DNA of 16,871 nucleotides from Lonsdalea quercina subsp. quercina (GTDB lineage Bacteria > Pseudomonadota > Gammaproteobacteria > Enterobacterales > Enterobacteriaceae), in the NCBI RefSeq assembly GCF_000688655.1, contig NZ_JIBO01000006.1:13008-29878 (forward strand), read 5' to 3'. A program made the translations under genes and the position numbers. The notes beneath the pieces were generated by a model that worked only from the letters and a program-made list of their open reading frames with translations, did not search any database and was not told where the DNA came from. Position 1 is the stretch's first letter; every line of letters starts with the position of its first letter. Below, piece after piece: positions 7,256-14,465 of this stretch.

Positions 7256-8266
7256 ATGATTGAAGCCGATCGTTTAATTTCCCCCGAGGTCGTCTCCGAA
7301 GAAGAGGTGCTGGATCGCGCTATTCGCCCCAAGTTGCTGACGGAGTACGTCGGCCAGCCCAAGGTGCGCGAGCAGATGGAAATCTTTATTCAGGCGGCGA
7401 GACAGCGGGGCGATGCGCTGGATCACCTGTTGATCTTTGGTCCTCCCGGACTGGGCAAAACCACGCTGGCTAATATCGTGGCCAACGAGATGGGGGTAAA
7501 CCTGCGCACCACGTCCGGACCCGTGCTTGAAAAAGCCGGCGATCTGGCCGCGCTACTGACTAACCTTGAACCCCACGATGTGCTCTTCATTGATGAAATT
7601 CATCGCCTGTCGCCGGTGGTGGAAGAGGTGCTGTATCCTGCGATGGAAGACTACCAGCTGGATATCATGATCGGCGAAGGTCCTGCGGCGCGTTCAATCA
7701 AGCTGGATCTCCCTCCGTTCACGCTGGTGGGCGCCACCACCCGTGCGGGATCGTTGACCTCGCCGCTGCGCGATCGCTTCGGCATCGTTCAGCGTCTGGA
7801 GTTTTATCAGGTTCCGGATTTGCAGCATATCGTTGGCCGCAGCGCCGTTTGTCTCGGACTGGAGATGACGGAGGAAGGTGCGCTGGAAGTGGCCCGCCGT
7901 GCGCGCGGTACGCCGCGTATCGCCAACCGGCTGTTGCGTCGCGTACGGGACTTTTCCGAGGTGAAGTCGAACGGTGTGATTGACGGCGACATCGCGATTC
8001 AGGCGTTGGATATGCTGGCGGTTGATTCCGAAGGTTTCGACTATATGGACCGCAAGCTGCTGTTGGCGGTCATCGATAAGTTTATGGGCGGCCCGGTTGG
8101 GCTGGATAACCTGGCTGCGGCCATCGGCGAAGAGCGTGAAACCATCGAGGATGTGCTGGAGCCATTTTTGATTCAGCAGGGCTTTTTACAGCGCACGCCG
8201 CGTGGGCGTATCGCCACGCAGCACGCCTATCGTCATTTCGGTCTGACGCGGGAAGAGTCACGCTGA
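7256..8266 (+). CDS. ruvB: Holliday junction branch-migration ATPase RuvB
   Basis: RuvB is the hexameric AAA+ motor that drives branch migration on RuvA-bound junctions. The 336-residue product is the same length as E. coli RuvB. Motifs in order: Walker [10 protein letters not shown] (62-70), Walker B FIDEIH (111-116), sensor 1 region GATTRAG (159-165), the arginine finger R174 in LRDRFG, and a C-terminal winged-helix domain (about 255-336) ending in [10 protein letters not shown]. The ATG at 7256-7258 is preceded by GAGG and lies seven bases past the ruvA stop, so the two are translated from one SOS-controlled mRNA. A strong terminator follows 25 bases after the stop. Nothing unusual is seen. 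Confidence 0.99.
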   Translation: MIEADRLISPEVVSEEEVLDRAIRPKLLTEYVGQPKVREQMEIFIQAARQRGDALDHLLIFGPPGLGKTTLANIVANEMGVNLRTTSGPVLEKAGDLAALLTNLEPHDVLFIDEIHRLSPVVEEVLYPAMEDYQLDIMIGEGPAARSIKLDLPPFTLVGATTRAGSLTSPLRDRFGIVQRLEFYQVPDLQHIVGRSAVCLGLEMTEEGALEVARRARGTPRIANRLLRRVRDFSEVKSNGVIDGDIAIQALDMLAVDSEGFDYMDRKLLLAVIDKFMGGPVGLDNLAAAIGEERETIEDVLEPFLIQQGFLQRTPRGRIATQHAYRHFGLTREESR

Positions 8267-8290
8267 TGTGTTTGTCTGAAGGTGTTTTGC

Positions 8291-8324
8291 AGAAGGCCGC
8301 CTATAGTGCGGCCTTCTTCTTTTT
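8291..8324 (+). terminator. Intrinsic terminator of ruvAB
   Basis: AGAAGGCCGC (8291-8300) pairs perfectly with GCGGCCTTCT (8308-8317) around a seven-base loop, followed by a T-rich tail to 8324. It is on the plus strand after ruvB. On the opposite strand the stem is followed by GCAAAAC, so it should not work as an intrinsic terminator for the convergent znuCB. Confidence 0.93.
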
Positions 8325-8403
8325 AAAACGTCCGATAAGGCAAAAGTCAGGGGAGAGGGGATTGAACTGGCCTGAATGAGGATCACGCAGACCAGCGAAG
8401 AAA

Positions 8404-9189
8404 CTAGGCGGATTGCTTCTTCATCAGGCTCAGCATAAACAGCAGAGAGGCGCAGAGCACGACAGAAGGGCCAGCCGGGGTATTGGCATCGGCTGAAAGC
8501 GCCAAGCCGCCCGTCACGGCAATCATCCCGATGAGAATGGCGATCCCCGCCATCTGTTCGGGCGTGCGGGCAAAGCGCCGGGCGGCGGCGGCGGGGATGA
8601 TCAGCAAAGACGTGATAATCAACGCGCCGACAAATTTCATGGCCAGACCGATGGTCAATGCGGTCACCAGCATTAACAGGAGTTTGCTGCGCTGCAGAGA
8701 GACCCCGTCGACGTGCGCCAGCTCCGGACTGATCGTCATGGATAGCAGCGCGCGCCATTGCCAGTATAGAACCACCACGACCACCACGACCCCGCAGCCG
8801 ATGAACCACAGGTCGTCGGTGGTGACGGAAAGCAGGTCGCCGAACAGGTAGGCCATAAGATCGACCCTAACGTTGTTCATCAGGCTAACCACGACCAGAC
8901 CCAACGAGAGCGCGCTGTGCGCCATAATGCCCAGTAGCGTATCGATGGCAAGGTAAGGGCGCCTTTCCAGCCATACCAGGCCCAGCGCCAGCGCCAGCGT
9001 TACGGCGATCACGGCGTAGAAGGGATTCACATCCAGCAGCAGCCCAAAGGCGACGCCCAACAGAGAGGCATGCGCGAGCGTATCGCCAAAGTAAGACATT
9101 CTGCGCCACACGACGAAGGAGCCTAAAGGTCCGGCCGCCACAGCCAACAATATTCCCGCCAGCCAGCCGGGAAATAACAATTCGATCAT
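8404..9189 (-). CDS. znuB: Zinc ABC transporter permease ZnuB
   Basis: ZnuB is the inner-membrane permease of the high-affinity ZnuABC zinc importer (ABC-3 family). The 261-residue product has the same length as E. coli ZnuB and is hydrophobic throughout, fitting seven to eight membrane helices. Conserved blocks include [20 protein letters not shown] near the N-terminus, [13 protein letters not shown] in the middle, and the cytoplasmic coupling region [20 protein letters not shown] followed by PAAAARRFA. Its ATG (9187-9189) overlaps the TGA of znuC as ATGA, a translational-coupling arrangement that should keep permease and ATPase in step. AGGA lies inside the end of znuC. No clear intrinsic terminator is visible downstream on this strand. 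Identity is secure. Confidence 0.98.
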   Translation of the reverse strand: MIELLFPGWLAGILLAVAAGPLGSFVVWRRMSYFGDTLAHASLLGVAFGLLLDVNPFYAVIAVTLALALGLVWLERRPYLAIDTLLGIMAHSALSLGLVVVSLMNNVRVDLMAYLFGDLLSVTTDDLWFIGCGVVVVVVVLYWQWRALLSMTISPELAHVDGVSLQRSKLLLMLVTALTIGLAMKFVGALIITSLLIIPAAAARRFARTPEQMAGIAILIGMIAVTGGLALSADANTPAGPSVVLCASLLFMLSLMKKQSA

Positions 9190-9938
9190 ACGCCATCCTG
9201 CCTTTTCAGAATCACTTTTCCATTTAAATCATGTCGATGATTGTGGTGATGCCGGTAAACAGCCAGCTGTTCGGCGCCGCGCTGGCCGAACATCGCCAAA
9301 AACTCAGGGTGCAGAGAAACGACTTCCGGGGCGCCGGAGCAGCAAACGTGCTGGTTTAGACACAGGACCTCGTCCGTTTTCGCCATCACCAGGTGCAGGT
9401 CATGGGAAACCATCAGCACCCCGCAGCCATACTCCTGACGCAGCTGATTGATCAAATCGTAGAGCGCCAACTGGCCGTTGACGTCGACGCCCTGTGTCGG
9501 CTCATCCAGCACCAGCAATTGGGGACGGGTAAGAATCGCCCGAGCCAGCAGTACACGTTGGGTCTCGCCGCCGGAAAGTTTTTGCATCGGCTGCTCCGGC
9601 AGGTGTCCGGCGTTAACCCGTTTCAATGCCGGGAGAATATCCTGCTTTTTAACGCCGGGGCTGAGTTGCATAAAACGGCTGACCGTTAGAGGCAGGGTGG
9701 CGTCGAGATGCAGCTTCTGAGGCACATAGCCAATACGCAGGCCTGGGGTTCGCGTTAGTGTGCCGCTGGCAATGTCCTGTAGACCGAGGACGACTCTGAC
9801 CAGCGTCGATTTTCCGGCGCCGTTTGGCCCCAAAAGCGTGAGGATACGTCCAGGTTGCAGCGTCAGCGAGATGTCTGAGAGTACGCGCCGGCTGCCGAAC
9901 TGGACGGAAATGTTATCGAGAGAAACCAGTGTAGACAT
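9186..9938 (-). CDS. znuC: Zinc ABC transporter ATPase ZnuC
   Basis: ZnuC is the ATPase of the ZnuABC zinc importer. The 250-residue product contains Walker [10 protein letters not shown] (37-45), the Q-loop at VPQK (72-75), the ABC signature LSGGE (121-125), Walker B LLVLDEP (141-147), and the H-loop H179 in SHD. The C-terminal tail carries a His cluster HHHNHRH (230-236), also found in E. coli ZnuC, which may sense or bind zinc (inference). The start is ATG 9936-9938, directly beside the Zur operator and divergent from znuA. It overlaps znuB by four bases. Expression should be repressed by Zur when zinc is plentiful. Identity is certain. Confidence 0.98.
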   Translation of the reverse strand: MSTLVSLDNISVQFGSRRVLSDISLTLQPGRILTLLGPNGAGKSTLVRVVLGLQDIASGTLTRTPGLRIGYVPQKLHLDATLPLTVSRFMQLSPGVKKQDILPALKRVNAGHLPEQPMQKLSGGETQRVLLARAILTRPQLLVLDEPTQGVDVNGQLALYDLINQLRQEYGCGVLMVSHDLHLVMAKTDEVLCLNQHVCCSGAPEVVSLHPEFLAMFGQRGAEQLAVYRHHHNHRHDLNGKVILKRQDGV

Positions 9939-9960
9939 AGAATTCTGCTTGCAGATACCG

Positions 9961-9985
9961 TGTGACGTTATAATATAACGAAAAT
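9961..9985. promoter_or_regulatory. Zur operator between znuC and znuA
   Basis: The palindrome CGTTATAATATAACG (9966-9980) has arms GTTATA and TATAAC around one central base and contains the core of the gammaproteobacterial Zur box (GTTATAWTATAAC). The same bases provide -10-like hexamers on both strands, such as TATAAT at 9969-9974, so Zur binding would block both divergent promoters. The flanks are less symmetric than the E. coli site. Confidence 0.88.
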
Positions 9986-10013
9986 TTTTTCTGAAATCGA
10001 TGGATGACCTATC

Positions 10014-11060
10014 ATGACACGCCGTAATTTACACCAATGGATAAAAAAAGCGTTAACGGCCAGCACGCTAATGGTGGCGGCTGGGGCTGCCCCAATCGCG
10101 TCTGCGGACGTGGTGACGTCCATTCGCCCGCTGGCTTTCATCGCCGCCGCGATTGCTGACGGTGTCACGCCGACGGAAGTGCTGCTGCCGGACGGCGCGT
10201 CGCCCCACGATTATGCCCTGCGTCCATCTGATGTCCAGCGCTTACAGTCTTCTGAATTGGTTATCTGGGTCGGGCCGGAGATGGAAGCCTTTCTGCAAAA
10301 GCCCTTGAGCCAACTTCCTGCAAACCGCCAGATCACGCTTTCCGAACTACCTGCAATCAAAGCGGCGATGAGTAAAGCGTCTCATCACCACGGCAAGAAT
10401 GAACATGAGGAAGAGAGTGAGCACGCGGATCATGACGATGCTGCCCACGCTGGAGAGGCGCATGCCGGGCACGACGACGCGCACGCGCACGGCGCGGCGG
10501 CGACACATGAAGAGCATGACGACGGCCATCATCACGGCGAGTTCAACATGCACCTTTGGCTGTCGCCGGAGATGGCGCAAGCGTCTGCGATCGCCATTCA
10601 TGACAAATTATTGGAACTAATGCCGCAGAATAGGGACAAATTAGACGCCAATCTGACTCATTTCACTGAGAAACTTGCGCATACGGATAAAAATATTGTT
10701 AATATGCTCGCGCCTGTGCGAAACAAAGGCTATTTCGTGTTTCATGATGCCTATGGGTATTTTGAACAACACTACGGATTAAGCCCACTTGGTTACTTCA
10801 CAATCAATCCGGCTATTTCGCCCGGAGCACAGCGTTTACATCAAATACGAACACAGTTGGTTGAGCACAAAGCGGAATGCGTTTTTGCTGAGCCACAATT
10901 CAGGCCAGCGGTCATCAGTGCTGTCGCCAAGGGAACGCAGGTACGCATGGGCGTCCTGGACCCGTTGGGAAGTGACATCGCTCTGGATAAAGACAGCTAT
11001 GCACGTTTTCTGCTGCAATTGTCTAACCAGTATCTGAGCTGCCTGGAGAAAAAATCATGA
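10014..11060 (+). CDS. znuA: Periplasmic zinc-binding protein ZnuA
   Basis: ZnuA captures zinc in the periplasm and delivers it to ZnuBC. The 348-residue precursor has a signal peptide: basic n-region [12 protein letters not shown], hydrophobic core, and cleavage predicted after IASA (A31). Zinc ligands expected from E. coli ZnuA are present at H65 (SPHDY), H180 (FNMHLW) and H244 (VFHDAYGY), with the acidic D317 in LDPLG. C289 and C343 match the disulfide pair. Residues 124-174 form a charged loop with 16 His among about 50 residues, much longer than in E. coli ZnuA (310 residues in total); it probably acts as a zinc antenna or chaperone segment (family knowledge plus inference). The ATG at 10014 has a weak GGAT site. 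It is Zur-controlled and leads into mepM. Confidence 0.97.
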   Translation: MTRRNLHQWIKKALTASTLMVAAGAAPIASADVVTSIRPLAFIAAAIADGVTPTEVLLPDGASPHDYALRPSDVQRLQSSELVIWVGPEMEAFLQKPLSQLPANRQITLSELPAIKAAMSKASHHHGKNEHEEESEHADHDDAAHAGEAHAGHDDAHAHGAAATHEEHDDGHHHGEFNMHLWLSPEMAQASAIAIHDKLLELMPQNRDKLDANLTHFTEKLAHTDKNIVNMLAPVRNKGYFVFHDAYGYFEQHYGLSPLGYFTINPAISPGAQRLHQIRTQLVEHKAECVFAEPQFRPAVISAVAKGTQVRMGVLDPLGSDIALDKDSYARFLLQLSNQYLSCLEKKS

Positions 11061-11063
11061 GGA
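11059..11063 (+). promoter_or_regulatory. Ribosome-binding site of mepM overlapping the znuA stop
   Basis: GAGGA begins inside the znuA TGA (11058-11060) and lies nine bases before the GTG start of mepM. The layout suggests translation of mepM from znuA mRNA. Confidence 0.7.
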
Positions 11064-11072
11064 TACGAATAA

Positions 11073-12452
11073 GTGCAGCAGATAGTCCGAACTATCGCTC
11101 AGGCGTATAACACCCTCCCAAGACCTCACCGAGTGATGTTGGGGTCTCTGACCATCGTAACCTTGGCCGTCGCCGTTTGGCGGCCCATGGTTTATCCGCC
11201 GGTCAATGATGCGCCTGTGATTATTAAAGATGCTGATAATGAAAGAAATCAGCCTAAAACGTTAACCCCTCCCGCCAGCGAACCGCTTGACGCGCCTTCA
11301 TCCGCTAATGCGAACTCCGCCGACAGCGACGACAATTCGATGCTCGACCAGCCGACGCCCTCGGACGATATTCCGAAGGATGAACTGGACGATAACGTCT
11401 CTGACGGCAACGCCGCGCATGAATATGTCGTCTCTACCGGTGACACCCTCAGCAGCATTCTGACCCAGTACGGCATCGATATGTCCGATATCGCGACCTT
11501 AGCGGAGCAGAATTCCGCATTGCGCAATCTGAAGATTGGTCAGCAGATTTCCTGGGAGCTTGGGAAGGACGGGGAGTTGCAAAGTCTGCGTTGGCAGGTT
11601 TCCCGACGCGAAGTCCGCACCTACACCCGTAAGGGCGATGTTTTCAAAGAAGCGATCGAAAACATGCAGGGCGACTGGCACAACAAAGTGTTGACTGGGC
11701 GACTGACGGGCAGTTTTGTCAACAGTGCATTGAATGCGGGGCTAACCAACGGGGAAGTGCGTGAAGTAATTAAAGCGCTGCAATGGCAATTGGACTTCCG
11801 TAAATTGCGTCTCGACGATCGGTTCTCTGTGCTGATGTCCCGCGAAGTGCTGAATGGACACAATGAACAAAGCGAACTGCTGGCCGTTCGTCTGCGTAGC
11901 GGCGGTAAAGATTATTATGCTTTCCGTTCCGAAGACGGGAAGTACTACGATCGTGAAGGCTCTGGGTTATCTCGCGGCTTTATGCGTTTCCCTACCATGA
12001 AGCAGTTCAGAATCTCCTCCAACTTTAACCCTCGTCGGCTTAATCCTGTCACTGGCCGTGTGGCGCCGCATCGCGGCGTCGATTTTGCGTTGCCGGTAGG
12101 AACGCCCGTGTTGGCGATCGGGGATGGCGAAGTGGTGGTCGCGAAGCGCGATGGAGCGGCAGGTAATTACATCGCCTTACGTCATGGTCGCCAGTACACT
12201 ACGCGCTATATGCATCTGAGCCGACTTCTCGTTAAACCGGGACAGAAAGTCAAACGTGGCGACCGTATCGCGCTATCGGGTAATACTGGCCGCTCAACCG
12301 GACCGCATTTGCACTTCGAAGTCTGGATCAACCAGCAGGCAGTCAATCCTCTGACGGCGCAGCTGCCGCGCTCTGAAGGGCTGGACGGCAGAGAGCGTCG
12401 TGACTATCTGGCTCAGGTGCGCGAGATGCTGCCGCAGTTGCAGCTGGATTAA
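11073..12452 (+). CDS. mepM: Murein DD-endopeptidase MepM
   Basis: MepM (formerly YebA) cleaves D-Ala-mDAP cross-links in peptidoglycan to allow wall expansion. The 459-residue product has one N-terminal membrane anchor (about 21-37), a low-complexity Asp/Pro/Ser linker (about 45-112), a LysM domain beginning HEYVVSTGDTLSSIL (116-130), an intermediate OapA-like region, and a C-terminal LytM/M23 metallopeptidase domain (about 325-425). The zinc site is intact: H333 and D337 in PHRGVDFA, and H412/H414 in GPHLHFE. It is 19 residues longer than E. coli MepM, with the extra length in the linker. The start is GTG 11073-11075 (MQQIVRTIAQ matches the family). It lies 12 bases after znuA, so this zinc enzyme is likely made together with the zinc importer under Zur. 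A terminator follows. Confidence 0.97.
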   Translation: MQQIVRTIAQAYNTLPRPHRVMLGSLTIVTLAVAVWRPMVYPPVNDAPVIIKDADNERNQPKTLTPPASEPLDAPSSANANSADSDDNSMLDQPTPSDDIPKDELDDNVSDGNAAHEYVVSTGDTLSSILTQYGIDMSDIATLAEQNSALRNLKIGQQISWELGKDGELQSLRWQVSRREVRTYTRKGDVFKEAIENMQGDWHNKVLTGRLTGSFVNSALNAGLTNGEVREVIKALQWQLDFRKLRLDDRFSVLMSREVLNGHNEQSELLAVRLRSGGKDYYAFRSEDGKYYDREGSGLSRGFMRFPTMKQFRISSNFNPRRLNPVTGRVAPHRGVDFALPVGTPVLAIGDGEVVVAKRDGAAGNYIALRHGRQYTTRYMHLSRLLVKPGQKVKRGDRIALSGNTGRSTGPHLHFEVWINQQAVNPLTAQLPRSEGLDGRERRDYLAQVREMLPQLQLD

Positions 12453-12472
12453 CTTCCTCAACGTCTTGCAAC

Positions 12473-12505
12473 AGCCGGTCGCCTCATCGCCACCGGCTTT
12501 TTTTT
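12473..12505 (+). terminator. Intrinsic terminator after mepM
   Basis: AGCCGGT (12473-12479) pairs with ACCGGCT (12492-12498) around a 12-base loop, followed by an eight-base T-run (12498-12505). It lies 20 bases after the mepM stop codon and closes the znuA-mepM unit. Confidence 0.88.
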
Positions 12506-12513
12506 GTGGGTCG

Positions 12514-12528
12514 CGTCCTCTCAGGACG
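12514..12528. repeat. Small hairpin downstream of the mepM terminator
   Basis: CGTCCT (12514-12519) is exactly complementary to AGGACG (12523-12528) with a three-base loop. It has no T-run. It sits in the 100-base gap before lpxM, in which I see no convincing promoter hexamers. Confidence 0.35.
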
Positions 12529-12603
12529 GCGATCCGGCTAAATGACTGTTACCAGGCTGACTGCCCACAACGCGGTCACCGTTAAGTACTCAAGAGTAAA
12601 CGC

Positions 12604-13566
12604 ATGGAAAAAGTGAAGAAAAATCGGTCCGAGTTCATTCCCCAGTTCCAACCTGCTTTTTTTCTCCCACGTTATTGGGGAATTTGGCTGGGAGCAGGTG
12701 CGCTGGCGCTAGTCGCCTGCCTTCCGGCCAAGCTACGCGATCCGGTGCTGGGCGCGTTAGGCCGAACGGTTGGCCGCCTATCTAAAGGCGCGCGCCGCCG
12801 CGCTCGCATCAACCTGCTGTTGTGTATGCCAGAGATAACCGAGTCCCAGCGAGAGAAGATTATCGATGACATGTTCGCGACATCCATTCAGTCCATTGTA
12901 CTGATGGTCGAGCTGGCTATTCTCCCGGCCAGACGCGTTTATGAGCGAGTGCGGTGGCACGGCGAAGACATCATCGATACATTGAGAGACCAGGATCGTA
13001 ATGTGATTTTCATGGTGCCGCACGGCTGGGCGGTCGACCTGCCGGCGATGCTGATGAGTTGGCGCGGTCAGAAAATGGCGGCGATGATCCACAACCAGAA
13101 AAATGCGCTGGTCGATTATCTGTGGAACGTGCTGAGACGCCGCTTCGGCGGCAGATTGCACACGCGAAACGACGGTATCAAGCCCTTTATAGGTTCAGTG
13201 CGAGAAGGCTATTGGGGCTACTATTTGCCGGATCAGGATCACGGGGCCGAGCATAGCGAATTTGTCGACTTTTTCGCCACATACAAAGCCACGCTGCCCG
13301 CAGTTGGTCGTTTGATGAAAGTCTGCCGTAGTGAGATCGTTCCGTTGTTTCCGGTCTACAATGCTCGGACTTCACGGTTGAATATTCATATCCGTCCGCC
13401 GATGAGCGATATCGCAGAGGCGGATAATAGAGGCATCGCGCGCCGGATGAATGAAGAATTGGAGTATTTAGTGCGTCCTAATCCGGAACAGTACACGTGG
13501 ATCCTGAAATTGTTGAAGACCCGCAAGCCGGGAGAAACGGAACCTTATCAGCGCAAAGATTTATAA
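12604..13566 (+). CDS. lpxM: Lipid A secondary acyltransferase LpxM (MsbB)
   Basis: LpxM adds the last secondary acyl chain (myristate in E. coli) to Kdo2-lipid A at the inner membrane. The 320-residue product belongs to the LpxL/LpxM/LpxP family. It has an N-terminal membrane-anchoring segment (about 24-42), then the catalytic HxxxxD motif H140-D145 in VPHGWAVD, and conserved family blocks GGRLHTRNDGIKPFI, GYYLPDQDHGAEHSEF and NPEQYTWILKLLKTRKPGE. The ATG at 12604 is preceded by AAGAG in an adequate ribosome-binding position. It is separated from mepM by a strong terminator, so it should have its own promoter in 12506-12603, though none is obvious. The downstream gap contains only weak hairpins. 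LpxL is an alternative paralogue, but the N-terminus and synteny support LpxM. Confidence 0.96.
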   Translation: MEKVKKNRSEFIPQFQPAFFLPRYWGIWLGAGALALVACLPAKLRDPVLGALGRTVGRLSKGARRRARINLLLCMPEITESQREKIIDDMFATSIQSIVLMVELAILPARRVYERVRWHGEDIIDTLRDQDRNVIFMVPHGWAVDLPAMLMSWRGQKMAAMIHNQKNALVDYLWNVLRRRFGGRLHTRNDGIKPFIGSVREGYWGYYLPDQDHGAEHSEFVDFFATYKATLPAVGRLMKVCRSEIVPLFPVYNARTSRLNIHIRPPMSDIAEADNRGIARRMNEELEYLVRPNPEQYTWILKLLKTRKPGETEPYQRKDL

Positions 13567-13567
13567 A

Positions 13568-13642
13568 ATAAAGACTGCTGAGTGTAATATGACGCCGTCT
13601 TTATCACACTTCACCGGTGTCGAAAATAACGGCATCGGTGAA
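13568..13642. repeat. Tandem inverted repeats after lpxM
   Basis: ATAAAGAC (13568-13575) pairs with GTCTTTAT (13597-13604). AGTGT (13581-13585) could pair with ACACT (13606-13610). TTCACCG (13610-13616) pairs with CGGTGAA (13636-13642). The first two stems are mutually exclusive. No run of T follows, so intrinsic termination of lpxM here is unconvincing. Confidence 0.4.
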
Positions 13643-13707
13643 TCTGGAAATAATTAGTCATTAAATCTTACCCTATCCAAACGCAAGACATAATTAGCGC
13701 CTTATTT

Positions 13708-13791
13708 ATGGCCGATATATTATTTTCTCGGACAATTCCGCGTATCAATATTTTCTGTCGCTTGTTATTACTCTGTTCCGGTCCTCATTAA
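13708..13791 (+). CDS. Possible 27-codon leader peptide
   Basis: ATG at 13708 opens 27 codons, MADILFSRTIPRINIFCRLL then LLCSGPH, ending at TAA 13789-13791. A run of four Leu codons (TTG TTA TTA CTC) precedes the end. A terminator-shaped hairpin with a T-run overlaps the stop codon, the layout seen in amino-acid attenuators. Against it: no visible ribosome-binding site, no clear promoter, no obvious antiterminator stem, and the gene downstream is not biosynthetic. It may simply be a chance ORF. Confidence 0.2.
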   Translation: MADILFSRTIPRINIFCRLLLLCSGPH

Positions 13792-13802
13792 GAGGGCTTT
13801 TT
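13781..13802 (+). terminator. Weak intrinsic terminator or attenuator
   Basis: GTCCTC (13781-13786) pairs with GAGGGC (13792-13797), including one G-U pair, around the loop ATTAA, followed by TTTTT (13798-13802). It lies 215 bases after lpxM and about 95 bases before the exported-protein gene. It could end lpxM read-through or a short transcript starting in the gap. Confidence 0.5.
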
Positions 13803-13897
13803 GTGTCAGGCCTATCCATTAAGCGAAGGATAAATATCTGACGCGTTTTATATGACTGACCATACTGATTAAATAATGCGGTAAAAGGATATTGATT

Positions 13898-14251
13898 ATG
13901 CATTTCAAACCGGTGTTTTTAGGTGTCTTATTCGCTACATCAGCATTGAGTTATACGGCGGCGAACGCGGCTGTCGAGTCTGCTCACGGTAATTCTGTGG
14001 CGCCGGTGATAACGGACCCGGGGCGCATCGAAGCTGCTAGCCATGACGTCGGCACGCATTCGGCGAAGAAAGCGGAGGCGGGACGTGAGGCTGCCAAAGC
14101 CCACGCAGAAAGTCGCCAAAAAGCGGTACAAAAGAAAAATAATCAATTGCACGAAAAGGCGAAGACGAAAAAATCAACCATCGTGCATCACGAGAATAAG
14201 GTGAATTCGTCCAAAGATAAACAGCAGGAATTATTCCCGCCGAAAAAATGA
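13898..14251 (+). CDS. Small exported Lys/Ala-rich basic protein, unrecognised
   Basis: I do not recognise this 117-residue protein, and there is no counterpart in the E. coli lpxM-pykA interval. The N-terminus MHFKPVFLGVLFATSAL is a typical signal peptide with predicted cleavage after AANA (residue 24). The mature 93 residues hold 15 Lys, 3 Arg, 7 His, 11 acidic residues and no Cys, so the protein is basic, and it looks like an extended helix or disordered chain (AKKAEAGREAAKAHAESRQK and similar). It ends FPPKK. I chose ATG 13898 over the TTG at 13892 because AAAAGGA (13883-13889) is eight bases from the ATG but only two from the TTG. It lies alone between an AT-rich gap and a bidirectional terminator. 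Location in the periplasm is inferred from the signal peptide. Confidence 0.75.
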   Translation: MHFKPVFLGVLFATSALSYTAANAAVESAHGNSVAPVITDPGRIEAASHDVGTHSAKKAEAGREAAKAHAESRQKAVQKKNNQLHEKAKTKKSTIVHHENKVNSSKDKQQELFPPKK

Positions 14252-14389
14252 GACGGCAAAGGTGTCAACAATAGACATGGGTTGTGATGAAGTCAGGAAC
14301 TTAACGCGGCTGATTAAAGAAACACGCTGATGGCACATCCCGAGACAAAGCATTGACTCTTGCAGATAACATTTAATCTTCACCCTAAT
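14252..14389. other. Non-coding stretch after the exported-protein gene
   Basis: I see no gene here. A TTGACT hexamer at 14353-14358 with TAATCT at 14374-14379 resembles a promoter, but the spacer is only 15 bases and transcription would run straight into the terminator. This is probably just the 3' untranslated region of the small gene. Confidence 0.4.
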
Positions 14390-14416
14390 AAAAAAGCCGG
14401 AAGCTCCGGCTTTTTT
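14390..14416. terminator. Bidirectional terminator between the small exported gene and pykA
   Basis: AAAAAAGCCGGA (14390-14401) is perfectly complementary to TCCGGCTTTTTT (14405-14416) with a three-base loop. The symmetric A and T tracts give a T-run after the stem in both directions, so it can end the plus-strand small gene and minus-strand pykA. Confidence 0.93.
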
Positions 14417-14465
14417 CTATCCCAAACATCCTCGTCACCAGGGATGATGGCGAATAATAATCCGT

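Larger units (their letters stand above)
13567..13897. other. 331-base AT-rich gap between lpxM and the small exported-protein gene
   Basis: This stretch is visibly richer in A/T than the coding DNA on either side. It contains paired inverted repeats just after lpxM (13568-13642), two mini-ORFs without good ribosome-binding sites (13589-13657 and 13708-13791), a weak terminator-shaped hairpin (13781-13802), and the ribosome-binding site of the next gene (13883-13889). No confident promoter was found. Confidence 0.6.

Noticed and set aside
8258..8809. Open frame of 183 residues overlapping znuB on the same strand in another frame
   Set aside because: znuB is unmistakable in its own frame; the Arg-rich alternative translation has no family features.
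13589..13657. 22-codon mini-ORF just after lpxM (MTPSLSHFTGVENNGIGESG...)
   Set aside because: No ribosome-binding site and no associated terminator or codon bias; more likely chance.
13872..13877. AATAAT as a -10 box for the small exported-protein gene
   Set aside because: Transcription would start at about 13884, inside the ribosome-binding site, and no matching -35 is at a normal distance.
14353..14380. Promoter-like TTGACT and TAATCT before the bidirectional terminator
   Set aside because: The 15-base spacing is poor, and the transcript would be terminated within about 30 bases.
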